A model generated the notes under the pieces. That model had not been told where the DNA came from, did not search any database, and worked only from the letters and a program-made list of their open reading frames with translations. From the NCBI RefSeq assembly GCF_029581395.1, contig NZ_CP121115.1, forward strand, positions 62,001-126,000: a stretch of DNA of 64,000 bases, given 5' to 3'. Below are positions 52,563 through 60,954 of the stretch, piece after piece. The position numbers were made by a program, and so were the translations under genes. Numbering within the stretch: position 1 is the first letter of the stretch; every line of letters starts with the position of its first letter. The stretch comes from Roseinatronobacter sp. S2 (lineage in GTDB: Bacteria; Pseudomonadota; Alphaproteobacteria; Rhodobacterales; Rhodobacteraceae).

Positions 52563-53988
52563 ACTTTTCCACCCACACGAAACCACCCCTGCGGGGCCCG
52601 AACCCACCCTTGCGGGGATTGTGCATCTGGGGCTTGGGGCGTTTTTCCGCGCGCATGTCGCAAGCTACATTTCAGAAGCCATGCAGCACCATGGCGGGGA
52701 CTGGGGCGTGATCGGTGTTTCGCTGAAATCCCCCGGCGTGCGCGACAGGCTGCGCCCGCAGGGCTGGGCCTATACCGCGGTTGAGCTGGCACCTGACGGT
52801 GAAAAACCGCAGGTCATGACATTGCTGCGCGATGTGCTGGTGGCGCCTGAAAACCCCCAAGCCGTGCTGGATGCGATGGCCGCGCCCACTGTGTCGATTG
52901 TCAGCCTGACAGTCACCGAAAAGGGGTATTGCCACGAACCGGCCACGGGGCGGCTGGACCCTGCGCATCCTGATATTGTGCATGATCTGAACCATGATTT
53001 GCCGAATTCCGCGCCCGGCTATCTGGTGCGTGCGCTGCAACTGCGCCATGCGCGCGGCCTGCCGCCGTTTACGGTGCTGTGCTGCGACAACCTCCCGGAA
53101 AACGGCCATGTGGTGCGCGGTGTGATGCTGGACCTTGCACGCCTGATCGACCCTGCGCTGGCCGCGTGGATTGCCAGCAACGGTGCGTTTCCCTCCACGA
53201 TGGTCGACCGCATTGTGCCCGCCACCACACCTGACGATCTGGACCGCGTTGCCGCCCTGACAGGCCAGCGCGATGAAGCGCCGGTGATGCACGAACCGTT
53301 CCGCCAATGGGTGGTCGAGGACCGCTTTTGTGGCGCCCGCCCGCAGTGGGAAGTCGCAGGCGCGCAGATGGTTGCGGATGTCACCCCGTTTGAGCATATG
53401 AAGCTGCGCATGCTGAACGGCACGCATAGCTCGCTTGCCTATCTGGGGTATCTGGCGGGGTACCAGACGATTGCCGAAGTCATGACCGACCCCGCCTTTG
53501 TCAGCTATGCGCGCCACCTGTGGCAGTCAGAGATTATTCCGACGCTGACCCCGCCGGAAAACACCGATCTGGGTGCTTATGCCGAAGCGCTGGCCGCGCG
53601 ATATGCCAACCCCGCAATCCGGCACCGCACATGGCAGATCGCAATGGATGGCAGCCAGAAGCTGCCGCAACGCATTCTTGCCACGCTGGCCGAAAACCGC
53701 GCGGCGGGGCGCAGCAGTGCAGGACTGGTGCTGGCCGTTGCCGCATGGATGCGCTACACATCAGGCCGCGATGAAACCGGCACCGCGGTCGAGGTGAAAG
53801 ACCCGCTTGCCGACCGTCTGGCAGCGCTTTGGTGTGATGATCCGCGCGACACGGTCAAAGGGTTTCTGACCTTGTCAGAGGTGTTTCCAAAATCCTTGCG
53901 TCAAGATTCCGGTTTTGCCGCCGAATTGACACAAGCCCTGTCAGGGCTGGTGGCGCAGGGCGCGCGTGCGGTGGTGGCGGATATCTAA
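52534..53988 (+). CDS. uxuB: Mannitol dehydrogenase-family oxidoreductase (fructuronate reductase-like)
   Basis: 484 residues of the polyol/mannonate dehydrogenase family: N-terminal HLGLGAFFRAH, central STMVDRIVPATT and catalytic KLRMLNGTHSSLAYLGYLAG. In this operon the likely role is reducing fructuronate to mannonate (UxuB), although family members also act on mannitol, arabitol or tagaturonate. ATG 52534 overlaps kduD by 29 bp; a TTG at 52552 has GGAGG five bases upstream, but that site is also the conserved GG of KduD. Confidence 0.82.
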   Translation: MSMEAGLHDRLFHPHETTPAGPEPTLAGIVHLGLGAFFRAHVASYISEAMQHHGGDWGVIGVSLKSPGVRDRLRPQGWAYTAVELAPDGEKPQVMTLLRDVLVAPENPQAVLDAMAAPTVSIVSLTVTEKGYCHEPATGRLDPAHPDIVHDLNHDLPNSAPGYLVRALQLRHARGLPPFTVLCCDNLPENGHVVRGVMLDLARLIDPALAAWIASNGAFPSTMVDRIVPATTPDDLDRVAALTGQRDEAPVMHEPFRQWVVEDRFCGARPQWEVAGAQMVADVTPFEHMKLRMLNGTHSSLAYLGYLAGYQTIAEVMTDPAFVSYARHLWQSEIIPTLTPPENTDLGAYAEALAARYANPAIRHRTWQIAMDGSQKLPQRILATLAENRAAGRSSAGLVLAVAAWMRYTSGRDETGTAVEVKDPLADRLAALWCDDPRDTVKGFLTLSEVFPKSLRQDSGFAAELTQALSGLVAQGARAVVADI

Positions 53989-54029
53989 TTTTTGCCGCCG
54001 CCTGCCACAACGCGCAATAATACGCAGTG

Positions 54030-55010
54030 TCAGTCCGGCGTTATGGCAGATGGGGCAGGTGGCGGGCGCAGGGGATACAGCGTTTCGCCATCTTCCTGCC
54101 CGCGTGGCCAATGCCCGTCCCGCCGCAGCCGCACCTGATTTTGCCAACCGCGCGGACTGGTGCCAATATGGCGTTTGAACAGCCGTGAGAAGTAGTAGAC
54201 ATCGTTAAACCCCAGCCGTGCGGCTGTTTCGGTAACCCCTGTGCCTGCTTCCAGCAATTGCATACCGATTTCCATGCGTTTGAATTCCTGATATTTCGCA
54301 GGCGTGGCTCCCAGCCGGCGGCTGAATTCGCGGCGGAAATACACATCACTGTAGGGCGCATCGCGCACCACACGTTCGGCCAGCCCCGGTTGCAGCGGGT
54401 TGGCGGCGATTTGGGTCGCGGCCATCATCACCGCCATAGGCAGCCCTTCGGACTGGTCAAGGGCGGGGTCCTGGGTGTTTTGCCAGCCCAGAAATGCATC
54501 TTCGATAAATTCGTTCACAATCACCATAAACGCATGATGCATTGACATGGTGACCGATCCGGCGGGCGCTGTTGCGCGGTAATGGCGCACCAGCGGCTCC
54601 AGCATGGGCCAGCGTGACAGGGTAACGACCTGCCGCAAATGCAGTCGCGCCAGAAAATCATGCCGCCCAAACAGGTCCAGCCGGAAATGCTGCGCCAGTC
54701 CGGTATACAGACAGTCCGGGTCGGGGTTGCGGCCCTGAAACCGTGTTCCGGCCGGTATAAGCATTGCCATGCCGGGCGTCAGGGTGATGTGCTGGTCCCC
54801 CAGAAGATACGCGCCCTGTCCGGACAGGCAGATCACAAGGTCATGATAGCTGTTCACCTTGTCGATGGACCAGCTGTTCGAGTGCCGCATCCGGATCGCA
54901 GAGCGTGTCAGCGTCAGATCCAGCGCCCGAACCGGAAGCCCCGCCAGAATGCCGGCCCCTGCTGTTGCCGCAGTTGCAAGATGTTCTGTTTCGTCCATCT
55001 TTTTCTGCAT
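54030..55010 (-). CDS. AraC-family regulator
   Basis: 326 residues: N-terminal cupin-like ligand domain (GMAMLIPAGTRFQG) and C-terminal double HTH (YSDVYFRREFSRRLGATPAKYQ, and ETAARLGFNDVYYFSRLFKRHIG). Divergent from the ABC importer operon, which it probably activates in response to an imported uronide. In-frame starts at 55025, 55010 and 54998 are all possible; 55010 has GGAA upstream. Confidence 0.85.
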   Translation of the reverse strand: MQKKMDETEHLATAATAGAGILAGLPVRALDLTLTRSAIRMRHSNSWSIDKVNSYHDLVICLSGQGAYLLGDQHITLTPGMAMLIPAGTRFQGRNPDPDCLYTGLAQHFRLDLFGRHDFLARLHLRQVVTLSRWPMLEPLVRHYRATAPAGSVTMSMHHAFMVIVNEFIEDAFLGWQNTQDPALDQSEGLPMAVMMAATQIAANPLQPGLAERVVRDAPYSDVYFRREFSRRLGATPAKYQEFKRMEIGMQLLEAGTGVTETAARLGFNDVYYFSRLFKRHIGTSPRGWQNQVRLRRDGHWPRGQEDGETLYPLRPPPAPSAITPD

Positions 55011-55035
55011 AAACGTCAATTCCATCTGTCTGCTT

Positions 55036-55056
55036 AACTGGCATATTAGGCGAATA
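55036..55056 (+). promoter_or_regulatory. Second copy of the uxaC promoter motif
   Basis: Matches 49548-49568 at 18 of 21 positions in the same orientation (core ATATTAG-G-CGAATA). It lies between the divergent araC and ABC importer genes, so one regulator probably governs both uronate catabolism and import. Confidence 0.55.
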
Positions 55057-55111
55057 CTTCTGGCAGGGAAATGCTTGTCAGAACGGATCGAATCGAAGGA
55101 GGAGCGATTTG

Positions 55112-55237
55112 ATGACGTGCCAAAGGCAGAATCTTTGCCAAAGACACCGCATCCTGTCACGAATTGCGGACATCCCCCCATGCTTTGGCCCCTGTCCGGG
55201 CCACATGGGGAACATGTATCAAATGACAGGGGAATAA
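55112..55237 (+). CDS. Possible 41-residue leader ORF of the ABC importer operon
   Basis: An ATG preceded by AAGGAGGAG opens 41 codons ending three bases before the first permease start, and the permease Shine-Dalgarno (AGGGGAA) is inside its last codons. The predicted peptide has four Cys and no recognised domain. Several codons (AGG, AGA, CTT) are unlike neighbouring genes, so it may not be a true protein; a strong hairpin at 55176-55210 lies within it. A regulatory leader is possible. Confidence 0.35.
   Translation: MTCQRQNLCQRHRILSRIADIPPCFGPCPGHMGNMYQMTGE
55176..55210 (+). other. Stable stem-loop in the leader of the ABC operon
   Basis: CCCCATG (55176-55182) pairs with CATGGGG (55204-55210), and TGGCCC (55186-55191) with GGGCCA (55198-55203), leaving a 6-nt loop and a 3-nt bulge: 13 base pairs ending 30 nt before the permease start. 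There is no T-run. Confidence 0.55.
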
Positions 55238-55240
55238 ACC

Positions 55241-56116
55241 ATGGAAAGCCGTTTTCTGGGGCTGGCCTATCTGGCGCCTTATATCATCGGGCTGCTGGTC
55301 TTCACGATGATCCCGTTTCTGGCCTCGCTTTACCTGAGTTTCACAGATTACAATCTGATGTCGCGCCCGATCTGGACGGGGCTGGAAAACTTCCGTGATC
55401 TGATGTCGGACCGCACCTTCAAGCGGTCGCTGAATGTGACACTGCTTTATGTGTTTCTGACAGTGCCGCTGAAACTGGTCTTTGCGCTGTTCATCGCCGT
55501 GATCCTGAACTATCGGCTGAAAGCGATAGGGTTCTTCCGCACCGCATATTATGTGCCGTCCATTCTGGGCGGATCAATCGCGGTGGCGGTGCTGTGGCGC
55601 TATATCTTTGCCGATACGGGGCTGGTCAATATGGTGCTGGTCGCCATCGGTCTGGACCCTGTCAACTGGTTCGGCGATCCGGTCAATGCGCTGTTCACCA
55701 TCACGCTGCTGCGCACATGGCAATTCGGGTCGGCAATGGTCATCTTTCTGGCAGCGCTGCAATCGGTGGACAAATCGCTGTATGAAGCGGCCGCGATTGA
55801 TGGTGCAGGCAAGTGGCACAGTTTCGTCTTCATCACACTTCCGCTGATCACGCCTGTCATTTTCTTTAATCTTATCATGCAGATGGTGCAGGCGTTTCAG
55901 GAATTCAACGGCCCTTATGTGATTACTGGCGGCGGGCCGCTGCGGTCCACCTACCTGCTGCCGCTGTATATCTATGACGAGGCATTCAAGAATTTCAACA
56001 TGGGCTATGCGTCGGCCATCGCCTGGGTGCTGTTTGTCATCATCATGGTGCTGACCGTCGCGGCGTTCTGGTCATCCAAAAAATGGGTCTATTACGCCGG
56101 CGACAAGAGGAGCTGA
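55241..56116 (+). CDS. ABC sugar/oligouronide transporter permease 1 (TogM-like)
   Basis: 291 residues, six hydrophobic helices and the EAA loop EAAAIDGAGKWHSFVFITLPL, MalF-type (carbohydrate uptake family 1). The context of GH28, GH105 and kduID points to oligogalacturonide import. ATG 55241 follows AGGGGAA; the next gene is 3 bp on. Confidence 0.88.
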   Translation: MESRFLGLAYLAPYIIGLLVFTMIPFLASLYLSFTDYNLMSRPIWTGLENFRDLMSDRTFKRSLNVTLLYVFLTVPLKLVFALFIAVILNYRLKAIGFFRTAYYVPSILGGSIAVAVLWRYIFADTGLVNMVLVAIGLDPVNWFGDPVNALFTITLLRTWQFGSAMVIFLAALQSVDKSLYEAAAIDGAGKWHSFVFITLPLITPVIFFNLIMQMVQAFQEFNGPYVITGGGPLRSTYLLPLYIYDEAFKNFNMGYASAIAWVLFVIIMVLTVAAFWSSKKWVYYAGDKRS

Positions 56117-56119
56117 TCG

Positions 56120-57037
56120 ATGAGTAATCCTGACACAACGCTTACGCCGGTCAAGGCCCTGGTGGCCCCTGTTCTGGACGACACGTCCCGCGCGCAGATC
56201 AGGGCAGAACGCCTGTCCGCTTTCGTGCGCTATTCCTTGCTGATCACGGTGGGCTTTCTGATGCTGTATCCGCTGCTGTGGCTGGTGGGCGCATCGTTCA
56301 AGACCAATTCGGAAATCTACGGCTCCATCGGGTTCATTCCGCAAGAACCGACACTGGAAGGCTATCGCAAAGGGTGGGAAACCTCGACTCCCTATACATT
56401 CGGGCGGTTTTTCTGGAATACGTTTCTGATCATCCTGCCCAAAACCATCTTCACGGCGATTTCCTGCGCGCTGGTGGCATATGGGTTCGCACGGTTTGAA
56501 TTTCCCTACAAGAAACTGCTGTTTGCCAGCCTGATTGCAACATTGCTGCTGCCCAATGTGGTGACACGCATTCCGCAATATATTCTGTTCCGCGATTTGG
56601 GCTGGCTGGACACCTATCTGCCGCTTTGGGTGCCATCGGCCTTTGCAGGGGACGCATTCTTTGTGTTCATGCTGGTGCAGTTCCTGCGCGCCATTCCCCG
56701 CGACATGGAAGAGGCGGCGCGCGTGGACGGGGCCAACAGCCTGCAAACCCTGATATATATTGTGGTGCCCATGCTGATGCCCGCGCTGATTTCGGTGGCA
56801 TTGTTCCAGTTCATGTGGACAATGAACGATTTTCTGGGTCCGCTGATCTATCTGTCTTCGGTCCAGAGCTTTCCGGTATCGCTGGCGTTGAAGCTGTCCA
56901 TCGACACCACCGAGGCCTTTGACTGGAACCGGATTCTGGCGATGTCCGTGCTGGCGCTTCTGCCCGCGCTGATCGTCTTTTTCATGGCACAACGATACTT
57001 CATCGAGGGCATCTCGACTGGCGGGGTGAAAGGGTAA
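56120..57037 (+). CDS. ABC transporter permease 2 (TogN-like)
   Basis: 305 residues, MalG-type permease: cytosolic N terminus of about 40 residues, six helices and the EAA loop EEAARVDGANSLQTLIYIVVPM. Pairs with the preceding permease to form the channel. The ATPase gene starts 4 bp after its stop. Confidence 0.88.
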   Translation: MSNPDTTLTPVKALVAPVLDDTSRAQIRAERLSAFVRYSLLITVGFLMLYPLLWLVGASFKTNSEIYGSIGFIPQEPTLEGYRKGWETSTPYTFGRFFWNTFLIILPKTIFTAISCALVAYGFARFEFPYKKLLFASLIATLLLPNVVTRIPQYILFRDLGWLDTYLPLWVPSAFAGDAFFVFMLVQFLRAIPRDMEEAARVDGANSLQTLIYIVVPMLMPALISVALFQFMWTMNDFLGPLIYLSSVQSFPVSLALKLSIDTTEAFDWNRILAMSVLALLPALIVFFMAQRYFIEGISTGGVKG

Positions 57038-57041
57038 AGCT

Positions 57042-58133
57042 ATGGCACGTTTGCAAATCAAGAATCTGGAAAAGACCTATGCCAATACGTTCAAGGCGGT
57101 GCACGGCATCAATCTGGATGTCGAGGATGGCGAGTTCATGGTGCTGGTTGGCCCGTCGGGTTGCGCGAAATCAACCACATTGCGCATGATTGCGGGCCTT
57201 GAAAGCATATCCGGCGGCGAGGTTGTGATCGGCGAAAAGGTGGTCAACCGCCTGCAACCGGGCCAACGCGGTATTGCGATGGTGTTTCAGAACTACGCGC
57301 TTTATCCGCATATGAAAGTGCGCAAGAACCTGTCCTTCGGGTTGCGCCTGCAACGCGCCCCCAAGGCCGAGATCGAACGCAAAACCGCAGAAGTTGCGCG
57401 CATTCTGGAAATTGAACCGTTGCTGGACCGGCTGCCCAAGGAGTTGTCGGGCGGGCAGGCACAGCGCGTGGCGCTGGGGCGCGCGTTGATCAAGCAGCCC
57501 GAAGTGTTCCTGTTTGACGAACCGCTGTCCAATCTGGATGCAAAACTGCGCGCGTCCATGCGTGTGCGGATCACCGATCTGCACAAGCGGCTGAAAGATC
57601 AGGGCATGTCGTCAACGGTGATCTATGTCACCCATGACCAGACCGAAGCCATGACCATGGGCGACAGGATTTGCGTGATGAAGGACGGCCATATCATGCA
57701 GGTGGCCGACCCCAAGACATTGTATGACCGCCCCGCCAATGCGTTTGTTGCCGGTTTTATCGGCAGCCCCGAAATGAACCTGCTTGCCGGGCGGCTGGAT
57801 GGCAGCAGGTTCCATCTGGGGGACCAGTCGCTGGTTCTGCCGGATGAACTGATGGCCCGGCTGCACGCCAATAGCGGCGCGGTAACCTTGGGCATTCGCC
57901 CCCAGCATCTGCGCGTCAATACCGCGCACGGGCTGCGCGCCGTGGTCGCAGGGGCGGAATTCATGGGCCATGAAGTGGTGCTGCATCTGGATGTGGAAGG
58001 CGAGCGTGTGGTCGCGGTGTTGCCCGCCGCCGATTACGCCGATCTGGACCGCGGCACGTCAGTTACGCTGACCCCCGATCCGGGCAAGGCGCATGTTTTC
58101 GATCAAACCGGCGGGAATATCTCGCTCTCATAG
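57042..58133 (+). CDS. ABC transporter ATPase (UgpC/MsmK/TogA-like)
   Basis: 363 residues: Walker A GPSGCAKSTT (Ala where Gly is most common, a variant seen in the family), signature LSGGQAQRVALGRAL, Walker B VFLFDEPLSNLD, H-loop VTHDQTEAMT and a C-terminal TOBE regulatory domain (LGIRPQHLRV). Energises the importer encoded on both sides. Confidence 0.92.
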   Translation: MARLQIKNLEKTYANTFKAVHGINLDVEDGEFMVLVGPSGCAKSTTLRMIAGLESISGGEVVIGEKVVNRLQPGQRGIAMVFQNYALYPHMKVRKNLSFGLRLQRAPKAEIERKTAEVARILEIEPLLDRLPKELSGGQAQRVALGRALIKQPEVFLFDEPLSNLDAKLRASMRVRITDLHKRLKDQGMSSTVIYVTHDQTEAMTMGDRICVMKDGHIMQVADPKTLYDRPANAFVAGFIGSPEMNLLAGRLDGSRFHLGDQSLVLPDELMARLHANSGAVTLGIRPQHLRVNTAHGLRAVVAGAEFMGHEVVLHLDVEGERVVAVLPAADYADLDRGTSVTLTPDPGKAHVFDQTGGNISLS

Positions 58134-58157
58134 TCTTGGTAAAGGGAGGATTTACAC

Positions 58158-59411
58158 ATGAGACTTCTGACAACAACCATTCTGACGGGTTTGCTGGCGA
58201 CAGCCGCGCAGGCCGATACGTTGCGCATGTCATGGTGGGGCGGCGATGCCCGCCATGCCCAGACACAAGAGGCGCTGAATTATTGCGGCCCGAAATACGG
58301 CCATGACATACAGGCCGAATTCACCGGCTGGTCGGGCCATCAGGAACGTATCACCACCCAGATCGCCGGCCGCACAGAGGCCGACATTATGCAGATCAAC
58401 TGGCCATGGCTGCCGCTTTTTTCGCCCGACGGGACGGGGTTTGTGGATCTGTATGACTATGGCCATATCATCGATCTGTCGCAGTTTACCGAAGCGCAGC
58501 TTGCCGGTGGCGAAGTTGCGGGCAAGCTGAACGGGATTCCCGTGTCCACGACAGGGCGGGTTTATTTCTTCAATAAAACCACGTTTGAACGCGCCGGTCT
58601 GGACGTGCCCAGCACATGGCAAGAGGTGATCGACGCAGCGCCCGTGCTGCGTGCGGAACTGGGACCGGATTACTACCCGTTCGAAGCAGCGGGCCTGAAC
58701 GCGATTTTCCTTGTATCCATGGCTGTGACACAGGCGACCGGCAAAGACCTGATCGATCCTGAAACGACAATGGCTGCCTGGACCGAGGAAGAACTGCTTG
58801 AAGGTATCCGTTTTTACCAAAGTCTGGTCGAAGCCGGTGCCATTCGCGAATGGCGGCAGGTCGCGGGCGAGGGCAATATCGAATTGTTCGAGATGCGCCC
58901 ATGGGCCGACGGACGGATTGCGGGGACGTATGAATGGGATTCGGCCTATGCAAAATATGCCGACCCGCTAAGCGACGATCAGGTGCTGGTGCCGGTGCCC
59001 ATGCTGATGACCGAAGGGGCGGTGACCGAAGCCACCTATTCCAAGCCATCCATGCTGTTTTCGATCTCGCGCAATTCCGGCCATCCCGAAGCGGCGGCGG
59101 AAATCATCAACTGTTTGCTGAATGATCCCGCAGCGGTTGAAATTCTGGCAGATTCGCGCGGGGTGCCTGCCAGCAAATCAGCGTTCGAATTGCTGAACGA
59201 AAGCAACCTGATCAACCCCAACGTAGCGGCGGCCAATGCGATTGTGCTGGATGGCAGCGGGCCGGTGGTGTCGTCGTTTAACGAACACCCGCGCGTGCGT
59301 GATGCCTTCCGCGACAATCTGGAAGGTGTGGCCTATGGCATTCTCAGTGCCGAAGATGCTGCGGCAGATATCATCAGCAGCATCAACCGTGCGCTGCGCC
59401 AGCACCGCTAA
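58158..59411 (+). CDS. ABC transporter periplasmic solute-binding protein (TogB-like)
   Basis: 417 residues. Sec signal peptide MRLLTTTILTGLLATAAQA (cleavage predicted after residue 19), then a family 1 extracellular solute-binding fold. Binds the sugar ligand and delivers it to the permeases. GGGAGG lies upstream. Followed by a hairpin that may favour its higher expression over downstream genes. Confidence 0.9.
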   Translation: MRLLTTTILTGLLATAAQADTLRMSWWGGDARHAQTQEALNYCGPKYGHDIQAEFTGWSGHQERITTQIAGRTEADIMQINWPWLPLFSPDGTGFVDLYDYGHIIDLSQFTEAQLAGGEVAGKLNGIPVSTTGRVYFFNKTTFERAGLDVPSTWQEVIDAAPVLRAELGPDYYPFEAAGLNAIFLVSMAVTQATGKDLIDPETTMAAWTEEELLEGIRFYQSLVEAGAIREWRQVAGEGNIELFEMRPWADGRIAGTYEWDSAYAKYADPLSDDQVLVPVPMLMTEGAVTEATYSKPSMLFSISRNSGHPEAAAEIINCLLNDPAAVEILADSRGVPASKSAFELLNESNLINPNVAAANAIVLDGSGPVVSSFNEHPRVRDAFRDNLEGVAYGILSAEDAAADIISSINRALRQHR

Positions 59412-59424
59412 CCCTGACCTGAAA

Positions 59425-59456
59425 GCGTGCGCGCCTTTTGCGCGCGCGCCTTTTGC
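59425..59456 (+). other. Hairpin and direct repeats after the binding-protein gene
   Basis: GCGCGC-CTTTT-GCGCGC (59429-59445) followed by TTTT (59451-59454); the 13-mer GCGCGCCTTTTGC occurs twice, at 59429-59441 and 59444-59456. It lies in the 64 bp gap before the GH28 gene and looks like a leaky terminator or mRNA stabiliser. Confidence 0.5.
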
Positions 59457-59475
59457 CTTTATCCGGACGCGCACC

Positions 59476-60954
59476 ATGCCCCCCTTGATTGAACTTGTGG
59501 CAATCACGCCCCGTGCGGTTGCCTTGCGACTGCTTACGTCTGATGCCCGCTATCACCTGCCGGATGCGGTTGGTTGGCGGCTGCACGGTGTCGGGATTGC
59601 CCGCCACGGCATGACCGACCGCGTTGTGACAGTGCTGCATGACCTGCCACCTGCAACAACGCTGTGTTTTGACGCTGACGGGTTTGCCCCGTTCCAGTTC
59701 ACACTGCCGACGTGCGCCGGGGCCGTGGTTCTGGATGATCCCGCGCGCGCGCAGGCCCTGCTGGATGGCTTGCCAGACGGCGGCACCTTGATTGTGCCTG
59801 CGGGGGACTGGGTGGTGGCACCGCTGCTGATCCCGTCGCACCGCCATATATGGCTTGCGGATGGTGCCCGCCTGATGGCCCCGCCCGACCGAGCGGATTT
59901 TCCAATTCTGTCCGCCGAACAGGGCGGCAGTTGGGAAGGGCTGCCAGATACATGCTACCGCGCCATTCTGACCGCGATTGATGCACATAGCATCACCATT
60001 TCAGGCCCTGGGCTGGTGGACGGCGGCGGTGCGCGCGGCGATTGGTGGGACTGGCCAAAGGAGACACGCAACAATGCGCGCCGCGCCCGCCTGCTGCACC
60101 TGATCAATTGTCAGGAAGTGACCATCCTTGGCCCGACGCTGACAAATTCACCCAGCTGGACAGTGCACCCCTATAAGTGCCGCAATCTGGCCTTTGTCGG
60201 GCTGACCATCCGGAACCCTGCCGACAGTCCCAACACCGACGGACTGAACCCCGAAAGTTGCACAGGCGTCAGGATTGAAGGCGTGCATTTTTCCACCGGC
60301 GATGACTGTATCGCCATCAAGGCGGGCAAACGCAGCGACACTGGCGGTGACGCTCATCTGATGCCCACGCGCGATATCACCGTGCGTAACTGCCTGATGG
60401 AGCGCGGTCATGGCGGTGTTGTCATCGGGTCCGAAATGTCGGGCGGTGTCAGCAATGTGCGTATTTCTGATTGCGAGATGGTCCAGACTGATCGCGGCCT
60501 GCGCATCAAAACACGGCGGGGGCGCGGCGGTGTCGTGTCCGGCATCCATTTGCGCAATGTCAGCTTTGTCGGTGTGGACACGGTTCTGGCCATAAACATG
60601 CATTATTTCTGTGACCATTACGGACACGCGCCCTTTGTGCAGTCGCGCCAGCCGCAGCGCGTGGATGTGCTGACGCCGCAAATCCGCGACATCACACTGG
60701 ACCGGATTGTGGCGCGCGATGTGCGGCTGGCGTTTGCGGCCTGTCTGGGTCTGCATGAAGCCCCCGTAACGGGCGTTGTCATAACTCATGCCGATGTGGC
60801 CTTTGCCCCTGACGCCACACCGCAAGTGCCGCTTATGGCCTGCGGGCTGCGCGACGTGGCAGGGGCGGGCGTGCTGGCCGAGCATTGCGACATCACCGCG
60901 CCCCCTCAGTTGCGCCAAGGCCCCCTGACCGTGAAGGATTATCAGCCATGCTAG
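59476..60954 (+). CDS. Glycoside hydrolase family 28 (polygalacturonase), cytoplasmic
   Basis: 492-residue beta-helix enzyme. All four GH28 motifs are present: SPNTDGLNPES, TGDDCIAIK (catalytic Asp pair), ERGHGGVVIGSE and RGLRIKT. No signal peptide is visible, so it should act inside the cell, probably as an exo-enzyme on imported oligogalacturonides or rhamnogalacturonides. An N-terminal domain of about 90 residues precedes the helix. Overlaps the GH105 gene by 7 bp. Confidence 0.92.
   Translation: MPPLIELVAITPRAVALRLLTSDARYHLPDAVGWRLHGVGIARHGMTDRVVTVLHDLPPATTLCFDADGFAPFQFTLPTCAGAVVLDDPARAQALLDGLPDGGTLIVPAGDWVVAPLLIPSHRHIWLADGARLMAPPDRADFPILSAEQGGSWEGLPDTCYRAILTAIDAHSITISGPGLVDGGGARGDWWDWPKETRNNARRARLLHLINCQEVTILGPTLTNSPSWTVHPYKCRNLAFVGLTIRNPADSPNTDGLNPESCTGVRIEGVHFSTGDDCIAIKAGKRSDTGGDAHLMPTRDITVRNCLMERGHGGVVIGSEMSGGVSNVRISDCEMVQTDRGLRIKTRRGRGGVVSGIHLRNVSFVGVDTVLAINMHYFCDHYGHAPFVQSRQPQRVDVLTPQIRDITLDRIVARDVRLAFAACLGLHEAPVTGVVITHADVAFAPDATPQVPLMACGLRDVAGAGVLAEHCDITAPPQLRQGPLTVKDYQPC

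Noticed and set aside
57042..58133. Walker A of the ABC ATPase reads GPSGCAKS instead of GPSGCGKS
   Set aside because: This Ala variant is, to my knowledge, common among functional sugar ABC ATPases of alphaproteobacteria, and all other motifs are intact.
59476..60954. Missed signal peptide on the GH28 through an upstream start in the open frame
   Set aside because: The frame extends to 59236 but that part overlaps the binding-protein gene in another frame and encodes no signal-like N terminus.
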